Below, piece by piece: positions 16,018 through 24,809 of a DNA stretch of 64,000 nucleotides. Within the stretch, counting starts at the first letter, position 1, and each line of letters starts with the position of its first letter. The DNA lies in contig JADJIH010000004.1 of NCBI GenBank assembly GCA_016707115.1, positions 1 to 64,000 on the forward strand, given 5' to 3'. Source of the stretch: Ignavibacteriales bacterium. GTDB taxonomy: Bacteria; Bacteroidota; Ignavibacteria; Ignavibacteriales; Ignavibacteriaceae. The notes beneath the pieces are model-generated. The model saw only the letters and a list, made by a program, of their open reading frames with translations. It was not told the origin of the DNA and did not search any database. Position numbers and translations under genes: made by a program.

Positions 16018-17169
16018 ATGAAAATATTTTTTTACCACACTCTTATAATATTAGTAATAAGTCTTTCCTTCACACTTGCCCAAAATGCAATTATTGCAAA
16101 TCATACAATTGCAAAATTAAACCTTACCCCTGTTGAATGGATCGATTCAGCAAAAGCAAATCTTCATATCGCATATGGGCACACATCCCACGGAAGCCAG
16201 TTAATAACTGGAATGGATGGTTTAGAAAATTGGAAAGGTTCGCAATATGCTTTTAATGAAGGTGGAACAAACGGTGCATTAGATATTGATGATTACGCAT
16301 TTTCCGGCGCCTCGGATCTTGGTAGTCCGGATAGAATTAGTTGGGCAACAGCAACAAGAAATTATTTAAATAATGCAGCTAATAGTGATGTTAATGTTGT
16401 TATTTGGTCCTGGTGCGGACAAGTGAGCAGTGCAACAGAAACTGATATAAATACTTATTTAAATCTAATGAATGGATTAGAAAGTGATTATCCGAATGTA
16501 ACATTTGTTTATATGACAGGCCATTTGGATGGAAGTGGAGTTAGCGGAAATCTAAACCAAAGAAATGAACAAATAAGAAATTACTGTTTAACAAATGGTA
16601 AGATATTATATGATTTTAATGATATTGAATCTTATGATCCGGATGGAAATTATTATTTAGATAAAGATGCAAATGATAATTGTGATTATGACAGCGATGG
16701 AAATAATTCGCTTGATAAAAACTGGGCAATTGATTGGCAAAATTCTCACACCATAAATGTTGATTGGTACGATTGTTCACCAGCTCATAGCCAGGCACTA
16801 AATGGAAATTTAAAAGCCTATGCAGCCTGGTGGCTTTGGGCAAAACTTGCAGGTTGGGATTCTGCTTCAGGTATCGGAGGTAATAACTCAACCACAGTGA
16901 ACAATTTCATCTTATATCAAAATTATCCAAATCCATTTAATCCAACTACAAAAATTAGTTGGACTACTTTAACTGAAAGTTGGCAAACTCTCAAAATTTA
17001 TAATGTCTTAGGAAATGAAATTGCAACTCTTGTTAATGAATATAGACCTGCAGGGAATTACAATGTAGAATTTGGAATTAAGAATTTAGAATTAAGTTCA
17101 GGAATGTACTTTTACAGATTGCAAGCTGGAAATAATTATGAAACTAAGAAAATGATCTTAATGAAATAA
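16018..17169 (+). CDS. Secreted protein with T9SS sorting domain, possible SGNH-like hydrolase
   Basis: After a signal peptide (residues 1-21, cut after TLA) comes a 260-residue domain containing YGHTSHGSQL (about 42-51), WSWCGQVSS, VYMTGHLDGSG and a calcium-binding-like stretch rich in Asp (DYDSDGNNSLDKNW). The C-terminal 80 residues are a type A T9SS sorting domain (NYPNPFNPTTKI, ending in KKMILMK), so the protein should cross the outer membrane through the T9SS. I chose ATG 16018 because it opens the signal peptide; the longer frame from 15952 has no reason to be used. I do not know the enzymatic family; the GH-S-H-G-S pattern and the GHLDGSG element hint at SGNH-like chemistry. Confidence 0.8.
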   Translation: MKIFFYHTLIILVISLSFTLAQNAIIANHTIAKLNLTPVEWIDSAKANLHIAYGHTSHGSQLITGMDGLENWKGSQYAFNEGGTNGALDIDDYAFSGASDLGSPDRISWATATRNYLNNAANSDVNVVIWSWCGQVSSATETDINTYLNLMNGLESDYPNVTFVYMTGHLDGSGVSGNLNQRNEQIRNYCLTNGKILYDFNDIESYDPDGNYYLDKDANDNCDYDSDGNNSLDKNWAIDWQNSHTINVDWYDCSPAHSQALNGNLKAYAAWWLWAKLAGWDSASGIGGNNSTTVNNFILYQNYPNPFNPTTKISWTTLTESWQTLKIYNVLGNEIATLVNEYRPAGNYNVEFGIKNLELSSGMYFYRLQAGNNYETKKMILMK

Positions 17170-17257
17170 CACCAATCATTTAAATAAATAAATTTCAAAA
17201 AAACTTCCACCTAAGGATGGTGGCAGTTAACAAATAATTCTAATTTTGATGACAATT

Positions 17258-18019
17258 CTAAATAAATTTAATATCTATCATATCCTTAAGAATCCCATGA
17301 AAGTAAGGCAATTGCATTAGTGATTTAATTCCTTCAAGATCCTGGTCTTCAAGATCGAAAACAATATGCTGAATGTTTACTGAAATAAATTCCAGAGAGG
17401 TTTGCGTAAATCCCTTTAACAAATCAGTATAATCTTCCGTATGGCCATTGAGTAAATTATCCCTGAACTTATCTGTAAAATCTTTGAGTACGTTCTCAGA
17501 TGAACCAGCAAGGATATAATTAACATAAGGTGCATCAAGTAATTCTATTATCTCTTCAGAAAAACTTAATCCATTCAGAAATAATTCTTTCTCATAATTT
17601 TCATCCCCAACAATTAGCGTGTTATCATTTATGTGAGAAGACTCATCCTTTACTAAAGTCGGAGTAACATTAACATCATAAAATTCTTTAAATAGAATTT
17701 TACTTAAAATGATTTCATTAGTTGTTACATCCCCTTTTAGAAAAATTTGTTCTATTGTCTCCTGCCCTTCTTTAAAATGGATATAAGAATTTGAAAGAAG
17801 TGCGTTAAAAGACACCCCGATTTTTGATGAAACAAAAAGATCTTTGGAAGTGAGTAAATCTAATGTCGGGATTAGGCCAATAGAATATTCCTCCTTCAGC
17901 AATTTTTTTGCAATTAGTGCCGCTGGTTGAAATTCAACAGCAATACTATCATCCAGATTTAGCTCCGATAGCAGAATCTTGGAAAAAACATTTTGTGGAA
18001 GTAAGATTTTTGTTTTCAT
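17258..18019 (-). CDS. Hypothetical protein, MqnA/periplasmic-binding-like
   Basis: A 253-residue cytoplasmic protein without signal peptide. The N-terminal pattern (PAALIAKKLLKEEYSIGLIPTLDLL, an excerpt spanning about 32-55) resembles the first lobe of MqnA/MqnD enzymes of the futalosine menaquinone pathway, which have a periplasmic-binding-protein fold. Typical catalytic residues cannot be confirmed by eye, so it may be a diverged relative. Its ATG lies only 10 bases past the terminator of the ribosomal operon, so it needs its own promoter or readthrough. It converges on the T9SS cargo gene. Confidence 0.6.
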   Translation of the reverse strand: MKTKILLPQNVFSKILLSELNLDDSIAVEFQPAALIAKKLLKEEYSIGLIPTLDLLTSKDLFVSSKIGVSFNALLSNSYIHFKEGQETIEQIFLKGDVTTNEIILSKILFKEFYDVNVTPTLVKDESSHINDNTLIVGDENYEKELFLNGLSFSEEIIELLDAPYVNYILAGSSENVLKDFTDKFRDNLLNGHTEDYTDLLKGFTQTSLEFISVNIQHIVFDLEDQDLEGIKSLMQLPYFHGILKDMIDIKFI

Positions 18020-18028
18020 AGAATAAAA

Positions 18029-18050
18029 AAGCCGCTGAGTTTAGCGGCTT
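18029..18050 (-). terminator. Terminator closing the ribosomal/ATPase block
   Basis: AAGCCGCT (18029-18036) pairs with AGCGGCTT (18043-18050); on the minus strand the stem is followed by TTTTTTATTC. It lies 17 bases past the rplS stop. Confidence 0.85.
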
Positions 18051-18066
18051 CCAAAAATAATTTGAG

Positions 18067-18411
18067 TTATGGTTTTTTACTCTTAATTCTTGCTGCTTTA
18101 CCAGAAAGATTTCTGAGGTAGAAAAGTTTTGCTCTTCTTACATCACCTTGTTTAAGTACTTCTACTTTGGCAATTTTAGGCGAGTTAAAAGGGAAAATTC
18201 TTTCAACACCAACACCGCTGGACATTTTTCTGACCATAAATGTTTTGTTTAATCCGGCACCTCGAATGCTTATTACATCACCTTCAAAAGATTGCAATCT
18301 TTCTTTATCGCCTTCAATAACTCTAACTTGAACTCGAATGTGATCACCAGGATTAAAAACAGGCATATCGGTTTTAATCTGATCAGGTGCTATTTTATTT
18401 AAATCAATCAT
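18067..18411 (-). CDS. rplS: 50S ribosomal protein L19
   Basis: Ribosomal protein at the 30S-50S interface. The 114-residue length is normal. Recognisable segments are FNPGDHIRVQVRVIEGDKER (about 19-38), SFEGDVISIRG (about 41-51), SSGVGVERIFPFNSP (about 64-78) and RRAKLFYLRNLSGKAARIK (about 92-110). It is the last gene of the rpsP-KH-rimM-trmD-rplS set, 11 bases after trmD, and is followed by a strong terminator. Confidence 0.98.
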   Translation of the reverse strand: MIDLNKIAPDQIKTDMPVFNPGDHIRVQVRVIEGDKERLQSFEGDVISIRGAGLNKTFMVRKMSSGVGVERIFPFNSPKIAKVEVLKQGDVRRAKLFYLRNLSGKAARIKSKKP

Positions 18412-18422
18412 TTCATACTCCG

Positions 18423-19097
18423 CTAATTATTATAATTTCTCCACTTTTCAGTTAAGATTTTAGATTGTTCTTGTTTCCATTTTTTAATTTCTTTGTCATT
18501 TCCAGAAAGTAACACATCCGGTACTTTCATTCCCCTATACTCTGCAGGTCTTGTATAATATGGTGCTTCAACAACATCACCATCCTGAAACGAATCATCG
18601 AGAGCTGCTTCACTATCATTTAGAACTCCCGGAATTAATCTTACTATCGCATCAGCAATAATAAGTGCTGGAAGTTCACCTCCGGTTAAAACATAATTTC
18701 CAATTGAAATTTCATCAGTTGCAAAATGTTCTCTCACTCTGTCATCTATCTCCTTGTAATGTCCTGCAATTATCAAAACATTTTTTGCAAGAGATAGTCT
18801 ATTTGCATATCTCTGATCAAATAATTTTCCTTTTGGTGTAGTAAAAATTATGTGATCAAACTTGCTTTCACTATTTAACTTTTCAATACATTCAAAGAAC
18901 GGTTCAGGTTTAAGTACCATTCCGGCACCACCGCCAAACGGTTTATCATCAATCTGCTTGTGTTTATTAAATGCATAATCACGAAGATTATGAATTTCTA
19001 TTTTAACTTTTTTCTTATCCTGAGCTCTTTTTAGAATGCTTGTATTTAGCGGACTTGAGAGAAGCTCCGGTACCGCAGAAATAATATCAATCTTCAT
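18423..19097 (-). CDS. trmD: tRNA (guanine-N1)-methyltransferase
   Basis: Methylates G37 next to the anticodon of certain tRNAs, preventing +1 frameshifting; a SPOUT-class enzyme with a knotted SAM site. Signatures are KPFGGGAGMVLKPEPFF (about 52-68), the AGHYKEIDDRVRE (about 108-120) and the knot SIGNYVLTGGELPALI (about 131-146). I place the start at the ATG giving MKIDIISAVPE; a TTG and two further ATG codons lie up to 5 codons upstream. The start overlaps the end of rimM by 11 bases. Length 225 is typical. Confidence 0.97.
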   Translation of the reverse strand: MKIDIISAVPELLSSPLNTSILKRAQDKKKVKIEIHNLRDYAFNKHKQIDDKPFGGGAGMVLKPEPFFECIEKLNSESKFDHIIFTTPKGKLFDQRYANRLSLAKNVLIIAGHYKEIDDRVREHFATDEISIGNYVLTGGELPALIIADAIVRLIPGVLNDSEAALDDSFQDGDVVEAPYYTRPAEYRGMKVPDVLLSGNDKEIKKWKQEQSKILTEKWRNYNN

Positions 19098-19599
19098 CAT
19101 CATCAATTCCAAAGTCAGAATTTAAAATCAGTATTTTATTCTCAGCATCGATTTTTTCAAAAACAGAATCAACGTATGGAATCAGAAAATTAGTCCCACC
19201 TTCTTCACTTATTTCGATAACTGGATTTGCTGGAGTTTCAAAGTAGTCAGTGACAGTTCCTAATAAATCCTGCCCTCTATACACTTTGCTCCCAATTAAG
19301 TTTTGATTAATAAAGACATCACTAACAACTTTCTCAAAATCATTAGTACTAACAAAAATATTTCTGCCAATAAAAACTGAGATATCTCTATCATCATCAA
19401 AATTTTTGAATTTAAGAAAAACAGATTGTTTTAAATTAAAACTTTCTTCAAGCTCAATAGCTTTTTTTTGTTCCCAGAAATCAACAAATAAAAACTTAAT
19501 TGAATCCAAATTAATATTTAATCCGGGAACCAATCGAACCTTTACAAATCCGTCTTTACCAGCAGAAAGAATTTTTGCTATGAGATAAAAATCATTCAA
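19087..19599 (-). CDS. rimM: Ribosome maturation factor RimM
   Basis: Assists 30S maturation near S19 and the 16S rRNA 3' domain. The 170-residue protein has an N-terminal barrel (YLIAKILSAGKDGFVKVRL, about 5-23, a diverged form of the G-x-x-G-hydrophobic-G motif) and a C-terminal PRC-barrel-like domain (LIGSKVYRGQDLLGTV and NFLIPYVDSVFEKID). The acidic tail DDDED is notable. The family assignment rests on these features and on its canonical place between the KH gene and trmD, with which it overlaps. Sequence is more diverged than its neighbours. Confidence 0.9.
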   Translation of the reverse strand: MNDFYLIAKILSAGKDGFVKVRLVPGLNINLDSIKFLFVDFWEQKKAIELEESFNLKQSVFLKFKNFDDDRDISVFIGRNIFVSTNDFEKVVSDVFINQNLIGSKVYRGQDLLGTVTDYFETPANPVIEISEEGGTNFLIPYVDSVFEKIDAENKILILNSDFGIDDDED

Positions 19600-19615
19600 T
19601 TAAAGTCTTGAATGA

Positions 19616-19849
19616 TTAATCTTCGATTTCAAGAATTGCTCTCTTGCCTTCTTTAGCTGAAACAGCGGTTAAAAGTGTTCGCATAGCTTGGGCTGTTTTC
19701 CCTTGTTTGCCAATAACTTTACCGATATCATCAGCCTGAACTTTTAATGATAAAACTATCTTTTTCTCTTCAGTTAGTTTTTCCTCAACCACAACACCAT
19801 CTGGATTATCAACCAGTTGTTTTGCAATGTACTCAATGAACTCTTTCAT
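19616..19849 (-). CDS. khpA: KH-domain RNA-binding protein (YlqC/KhpA-like)
   Basis: A 77-residue single KH-domain protein. The signature VIGKQGKTAQAMRTLL (about 44-59) contains the GxxG RNA-binding loop. Family members (KhpA with KhpB in Gram-positives) bind structured RNAs and affect cell division and ribosome assembly; the position between rpsP and rimM is conserved across many phyla. A strong AGGAGG lies just upstream of the ATG. It follows a 143-base spacer after rpsP. Confidence 0.93.
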   Translation of the reverse strand: MKEFIEYIAKQLVDNPDGVVVEEKLTEEKKIVLSLKVQADDIGKVIGKQGKTAQAMRTLLTAVSAKEGKRAILEIED

Positions 19850-19992
19850 AATAGAAGCCTCCTATGATGAACCCGGGTCAATAAGTTGTTATATACAGTC
19901 TTAATAAATTTTAATACTTATTAAGTATAGTTCAGAAGCGGAACCCGTAACTTCTGCTGTACCTCCGTTCCATAATTCAAAACAAAAAACAT
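19850..19992 (-). other. Spacer between rpsP and the KH gene, possibly structured
   Basis: This is the only sizeable gap inside the ribosomal set. On the minus strand it holds GGAAC/GTTCC and AGAAG/CTTCT complementary segments, a CCCGGG and a TTAATAAG stretch, then AGGAGG before the KH gene. It could be a leader with processing sites or an internal promoter. I recognise no known RNA family in it. Confidence 0.35.
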
Positions 19993-20391
19993 TTAAGCAG
20001 GTTGCTCAGTTTTAGCTTCCTGTGTATCAGCTTTTTTCTTTTTCTTTACAGATTTTTTTTGTGCAGATGCCTCCTTAGAATCTTGCCAATTTTTTAACAA
20101 TGCTTCTGCTTTTTCTGCAGGAAGTTTACGTTTAGCAATATCTCTTTTAAGGTTTATACCTGTTTGATTAAATAAACTTTTTACTGTGTCAGTCGGCTGT
20201 GCGCCATTATCTAACCAGTAATTTATTCTATCTTCTTTCAAATCTATTGTATGTGGATTTGTAAGTGGATTATAGATGCCAACTGCTTCAAGAAATTTAC
20301 CATCTCTTGGTGAGCGTGCATCTGCAGCAACAACTTTGTAAATGGGTTGTTTCTTTTTTCCCATTCTTCTCAATCTTAACTTAACAGCCAA
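19993..20391 (-). CDS. rpsP: 30S ribosomal protein S16
   Basis: Early-binding 30S protein. The N-terminus MAVKLRLRRMGKKKQPIYKV and following VAADARSPRDGKFLEAVGIYNPL are unmistakable (residues 1-43). The core is complete at about 80 residues; a lysine- and glutamine-rich tail extends it to 132, as is common in the Bacteroidetes lineage. It lies 30 bases downstream of ffh and begins the ribosomal set. Confidence 0.98.
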   Translation of the reverse strand: MAVKLRLRRMGKKKQPIYKVVAADARSPRDGKFLEAVGIYNPLTNPHTIDLKEDRINYWLDNGAQPTDTVKSLFNQTGINLKRDIAKRKLPAEKAEALLKNWQDSKEASAQKKSVKKKKKADTQEAKTEQPA

Positions 20392-20421
20392 ATTATTATC
20401 CTCCGGATATTATCTCTATGA

Positions 20422-21744
20422 TCAATTGAATTTAAAATTACGCATTGAACTTGGTAATCCTTTTTTAGAAAAACTACTCATCATTCTTTGCATTTCACTA
20501 AACTGTTTAACTAAGCGGTTTACATCTTGTATAGATGTTCCGCTGCCTCTTGCTATTCTCTTACGGCGATTGCCGTTCAAAACTTTGGGTGTACTTCTTT
20601 CTTCGCTGGTCATTGAGTTGATAATTGCCTCAACTTTTACCAGTGCATTATCATCAATTGGCGCATTTTTTATCTTAGCACCAAGTCCAGGAATCATACC
20701 CAGCAAGGAAGATAAAGAACCCATTTTCTTAATGACTTTAATTTGCTTAAGAAAATCATCAAAATCAAATTTATTTTTTCTTAGTTTTTCTTCTAATTCT
20801 TCAGTTTCAAAGTCTTCAAATGATGCTTGAGCCTTCTCTACAAGGGATATAACATCACCTTTACCCAAAATTCTGGATGCTAACCTATCAGGGTAAAAAA
20901 TTTCTAAATTCTCTAATTTTTCACCATTACTGATAAACTTGATCGGTTTACCAACAACAGACCTGATTGAAAGTGCCGCACCACCTCTTGAATCACCGTC
21001 CAACTTAGTAAGAACAATACCATTAAAATTTACAGTTTCGTTAAAAGCCTTTGCAGAATTAACTGCATCCTGCCCTGTCATCGAATCAACAACAAACAAA
21101 CTTTCATTTGGATTAACAATACTTTTAATATCTGATACTTCAAGCATCATTTGTTCATCAACGTGAAGTCTTCCTGCAGTATCAAATATTACTGTATTGT
21201 AATTTTTTTCTTTTGCATAGATTAAAGATTCAGTTGCAACTTTTCTTGCATCTTTTTCTTCAATCGAAAAAACCTCAACTTCAATTTGTTTCCCCAGTAA
21301 TTTTAATTGTTCTATAGCTGCAGGTCTATAAATATCTGCCGCTACCAATAAAACTTTTCTTTTTTGCTCAGTTAATTTTTTTGCAAGCTTACCGCAAAAA
21401 GTCGTTTTACCCGAACCTTGCAAACCAACAACCAGTATAGTTGTAATGCCCGATGGATTGATCTGCAATTCCTGATGACCACCGCCAAGTAATTCAGTTA
21501 ACTCATCATAAATAAATTTAGTAATTAACTGACCTGGAGATATTGAAGCAATTACTTCTTTACCAAGTGCCTTAACTTTTACATTCTCAATAAAGTCTTT
21601 AGCGACTTTGTAGTTTACATCGGCATCAAGAAGAATTCTTCTTATCTCTCTCAAAGTGTCGGAAATATTAGCTTCGGTAAGCTTTCCTTGACCTGTAACT
21701 TTTTTAAGTGCGGTTTCTAACTTTAGAGATAATTCTTCAAACAT
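20422..21744 (-). CDS. ffh: Signal recognition particle protein Ffh
   Basis: SRP GTPase that binds signal sequences and 4.5S RNA and targets proteins to the membrane through FtsY. The 440-residue protein shows the N domain (1-90), the G domain with P-loop GLQGSGKTT (about 107-115), DTAGR (about 190-194), TKLDGDSRGG (about 246-255), and the methionine-rich M domain at the C-terminus with the RNA-binding motif RIARGSGTSIQDVN (about 392-405). It sits between atpG (33 bases upstream) and rpsP, so it is probably cotranscribed with both. Confidence 0.98.
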   Translation of the reverse strand: MFEELSLKLETALKKVTGQGKLTEANISDTLREIRRILLDADVNYKVAKDFIENVKVKALGKEVIASISPGQLITKFIYDELTELLGGGHQELQINPSGITTILVVGLQGSGKTTFCGKLAKKLTEQKRKVLLVAADIYRPAAIEQLKLLGKQIEVEVFSIEEKDARKVATESLIYAKEKNYNTVIFDTAGRLHVDEQMMLEVSDIKSIVNPNESLFVVDSMTGQDAVNSAKAFNETVNFNGIVLTKLDGDSRGGAALSIRSVVGKPIKFISNGEKLENLEIFYPDRLASRILGKGDVISLVEKAQASFEDFETEELEEKLRKNKFDFDDFLKQIKVIKKMGSLSSLLGMIPGLGAKIKNAPIDDNALVKVEAIINSMTSEERSTPKVLNGNRRKRIARGSGTSIQDVNRLVKQFSEMQRMMSSFSKKGLPSSMRNFKFN

Positions 21745-21777
21745 AATTTCAACAAATCAACTTTACTAAAACCAATC

Positions 21778-22656
21778 CTAATTTTCTTTCAAAGCATTTG
21801 CACCGGATACAATCTCAAGTATCTCTGTGGTTATTGCGGCTTGTCGTTTACTATTATAAGTAAGACTAAGACTTCTTATTAATTCTTTCGCGTTCGTAGT
21901 TGCATTATCCATTGCTGTCATTCTTGCTGCAAATTCAGAAGCATTAGATTCCAATAAAACTCTCCACATTTGTCCTTTAAGATGTTTTGGAATCAAATAA
22001 TTGAATATTGCTTTTTGATCAGGTTCATAAATATAATTTGCAACTTCGTGTTTATCGTTTGCTTTTTCTTCACCAGATGTAATTGGTAAAAACTGCTCAA
22101 CTACAATTTTTTGTTGGATAATGGATTTAAATTCATTAAAAATAATTATTACTTTATCTATGCTTCCATCAAGATATTTTGGAATTATTTCATCAACCAA
22201 TTTTTGAGCTGTTGTATAGTTTATCTGAGAAAATATTCCAGGATAAGAAGCGGCAACATTGTAATCTCTTCTACTAAAATAATCTGAACCTTTTTTACCT
22301 AAACAATAAAGCTGATGTTCTAAACCTTTTTGTTTGATTTCTTCTTCAACATATCGTGTTGCTTCTTTTAAAATATTGGTATTAAAAGCTCCACATAAGC
22401 CACGATCAGCAGTAACAACAATAACCGCAACATTCTTTACTTCTCTATCGGCAAACAAAGGATTGGATTGCTTATCATCTTCATTTACAAGATGTGATAG
22501 CAAAACAGATATTTTCTTAGCGTAAGGGCGAGCATTCAAAATAGATTCCGTTGCGCGGCGTAATTTTGCCGCTGCTACCATTTTCATGGCTTTGGTAATC
22601 TGTTGAGTGCTTTTAACACCTTTTATTCTAAGTTTTATGTCTCTTAACGTTGCCAT
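21778..22656 (-). CDS. atpG: F-ATP synthase gamma subunit
   Basis: Central rotor stalk of F1, coupling proton flow to catalysis. The 292-residue protein begins MATLRDIKLRIKGVKSTQQI and contains KAMKMVAAAKLRRA (about 22-35) and the ADRGLCGAFN motif (about 84-93); it ends with the conserved C-terminal helix NSKRQAAITTEILEIVSGAN. It follows atpA by 24 bases. No atpD (beta) or atpC (epsilon) follows; in this lineage those two genes usually form a separate unit. Confidence 0.98.
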   Translation of the reverse strand: MATLRDIKLRIKGVKSTQQITKAMKMVAAAKLRRATESILNARPYAKKISVLLSHLVNEDDKQSNPLFADREVKNVAVIVVTADRGLCGAFNTNILKEATRYVEEEIKQKGLEHQLYCLGKKGSDYFSRRDYNVAASYPGIFSQINYTTAQKLVDEIIPKYLDGSIDKVIIIFNEFKSIIQQKIVVEQFLPITSGEEKANDKHEVANYIYEPDQKAIFNYLIPKHLKGQMWRVLLESNASEFAARMTAMDNATTNAKELIRSLSLTYNSKRQAAITTEILEIVSGANALKEN

Positions 22657-22680
22657 TATTATCTAGCTAAAAATTCTATA

Positions 22681-24222
22681 CTATTTAAATGTTGATAAAA
22701 ATTCTTGACCTGCCTTCTTCAGCAATTCTTCTGTCTCTTTACTAACATCTTTATCTTTTTTAATCGAATCAAAAATCTTTTTGTATTTAACTTCAATAAA
22801 TTCAAGAACTTCTTTTTCAAATCGCTTTACATCTTTTACTGGAATCTCATCCATAAAACCTTTTGTACCATAGTAAATACTTACTACTTGTTTTTCAACA
22901 GGTACAGGAGCGTATTGTCCTTGTTTTAATAATTCAACTAATCTTGCGCCTTTAGCCAAAGTTCTTTGTGTTGATTTATCAAGATCAGAACCAAATTTTG
23001 CAAATGATTCTAATTCTCTGAATTGTGCAAGATCAAGTTTCAAACTTCCTGCAACTTTTTTCATCGCTTTAATCTGAGCATTACCGCCAACACGAGAAAC
23101 TGAAATACCAACGTTAATAGCTGGTCTTATACCCGCATTAAACAAATTGGACTCAAGATAAATCTGTCCATCTGTAATGGAAATTACGTTCGTAGGAATG
23201 TAAGCTGAAACGTCTCCCTGTTGTGTTTCTATAATTGGAAGTGCAGTTAAACTGCCGCCGCCTTCAGCATCACTAAGTTTTGAAGCTCTCTCAAGAAGTC
23301 TTGAATGAAGATAAAAAACATCGCCAGGATAAGCTTCACGTCCAGGAGGTCTTCTTAACAATAAAGATAATTCTCGATATGCTTGTGCTTGTTTTGAAAG
23401 ATCATCATAAATACAAAGAGCGTGCTTACCATTGTCTCTAAAAAATTCACCTAAAGTTGCACCGGAATATGGTGCGATAAATTGTAATGGAGCTGGCTCG
23501 GAAGCAGCAGCAGAAATAACAGTTGTATATTCCATTGCACCATTTTCTTGAAGCTTGGCAACTACTTGAGCAACTGTAGATTCTTTTTGTCCAACAGCTA
23601 CATAAACACAATAAACAGGGCTTATACCTAAAGCTTTTGCTTCTTCAGTATGGGTAAATTTTTGGCTGATGATTGCGTCAATTGCGACTGCAGTTTTACC
23701 TGTCTGTCTGTCACCGATAATTAATTCTCTTTGTCCTCTTCCAATTGGAATCATTGAATCAACAGCAACAATACCTGTTTGCAATGGCTCTTTTACAGGT
23801 TGTCTTTGAACAACACCAAGAGCTTTTCTTTCAATCGGTAAAAACTGAGTTGTATTGATTGGGCCTTTTCCATCGATAGGAAATCCAAGTGGAGTAATAA
23901 CACGTCCTAACATCGCTTCACCAACCGGCATAGAAGCTACTCGTTTTGTACGTTTAACCGTATCACCTTCTTTAACAAGTGTTGTATCACCAAATAGAAC
24001 GCATCCAACGCTGTCTTCTTCAAGGTTAAGCACCATTCCAAAAACATCATTTGGAAATTCGACTAACTCACTAGCCATAACTTGAGAAAGTCCATAAACA
24101 CGCGCTATACCGTCACCAACTTGCAGCACAGTTCCTACATCATAAATATCAACTTCACTTTCAAATCCGGAAAGTTGTTTTCTTAATATCGCAGATATTT
24201 CATCAGGTCTAACTTCTGCCAT
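22681..24222 (-). CDS. atpA: F-ATP synthase alpha subunit
   Basis: Non-catalytic nucleotide-binding subunit of F1, alternating with beta. The 513-residue protein has the N-terminal barrel (about 25-95), the P-loop GDRQTGKTAV (about 171-180), and the alpha signature PAINVGISVSRVGG (about 365-378), which carries the conserved arginine. Length and order are standard. It lies between atpH and atpG in the minus-strand ATPase block. Confidence 0.99.
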   Translation of the reverse strand: MAEVRPDEISAILRKQLSGFESEVDIYDVGTVLQVGDGIARVYGLSQVMASELVEFPNDVFGMVLNLEEDSVGCVLFGDTTLVKEGDTVKRTKRVASMPVGEAMLGRVITPLGFPIDGKGPINTTQFLPIERKALGVVQRQPVKEPLQTGIVAVDSMIPIGRGQRELIIGDRQTGKTAVAIDAIISQKFTHTEEAKALGISPVYCVYVAVGQKESTVAQVVAKLQENGAMEYTTVISAAASEPAPLQFIAPYSGATLGEFFRDNGKHALCIYDDLSKQAQAYRELSLLLRRPPGREAYPGDVFYLHSRLLERASKLSDAEGGGSLTALPIIETQQGDVSAYIPTNVISITDGQIYLESNLFNAGIRPAINVGISVSRVGGNAQIKAMKKVAGSLKLDLAQFRELESFAKFGSDLDKSTQRTLAKGARLVELLKQGQYAPVPVEKQVVSIYYGTKGFMDEIPVKDVKRFEKEVLEFIEVKYKKIFDSIKKDKDVSKETEELLKKAGQEFLSTFK

Positions 24223-24252
24223 TTGTAATTTCCTTTATTAAATTCCTTTGAA

Positions 24253-24807
24253 TTAATTTAATGTAATGCCGTCTTGCAATAATTGTTTTTTTAATAAACC
24301 AAGCTGATGAATCATCGAAGCATTATAAACCGTATCTCCAACCTTCGCTACAAATCCACCAATAATATTCTGATCAACTTTAAAAGTTAAACGAGCTTTC
24401 TTTTTTAGATGAGACTCAAATTTTTGTTGTAGTTGAATTTTCTGTTCGTCATTAAAGATAAAAGCTGTAGTTACATCTATCTTTACAGATCCAATATGTT
24501 CATCTTTTAAGTTATCAAACTTTTCTAAAATTTCAGTAAACAGATCTTCTCTACCCTTTGTGATAACAAAATTTAAAAAATCCAGGCTGTCTTTATCAAT
24601 TAATTTTCCAAAAATTTCAGCAAGTATTGATTGCTTGGTTTCTGTTTTTATTACAGGACTTTTAAATGCTCTTAGCAGTTCAGGACTTTTAATCAGACTT
24701 CTATATACCAAATCAAAATCACTGGATACTTTATCCAAAATATTTTTCTCGATAGAAGTATCTAGAAAAGATTTAGAATATCTATTTGCAACTTTTGATG
24801 AGGCCAT
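24253..24807 (-). CDS. atpH: F-ATP synthase delta subunit
   Basis: Links the F1 head to the peripheral b-stalk. The 184-residue protein starts MASSKVANRYSKSFLDTSIE, typical of the OSCP/delta N-terminal helical bundle, and ends with the characteristic IIGGFVAKVGDTVYNASMIH region (about 147-166). Its ATG is 2 bases after the atpF stop, indicating translational coupling. Confidence 0.97.
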   Translation of the reverse strand: MASSKVANRYSKSFLDTSIEKNILDKVSSDFDLVYRSLIKSPELLRAFKSPVIKTETKQSILAEIFGKLIDKDSLDFLNFVITKGREDLFTEILEKFDNLKDEHIGSVKIDVTTAFIFNDEQKIQLQQKFESHLKKKARLTFKVDQNIIGGFVAKVGDTVYNASMIHQLGLLKKQLLQDGITLN

Positions 24808-24809
24808 AA

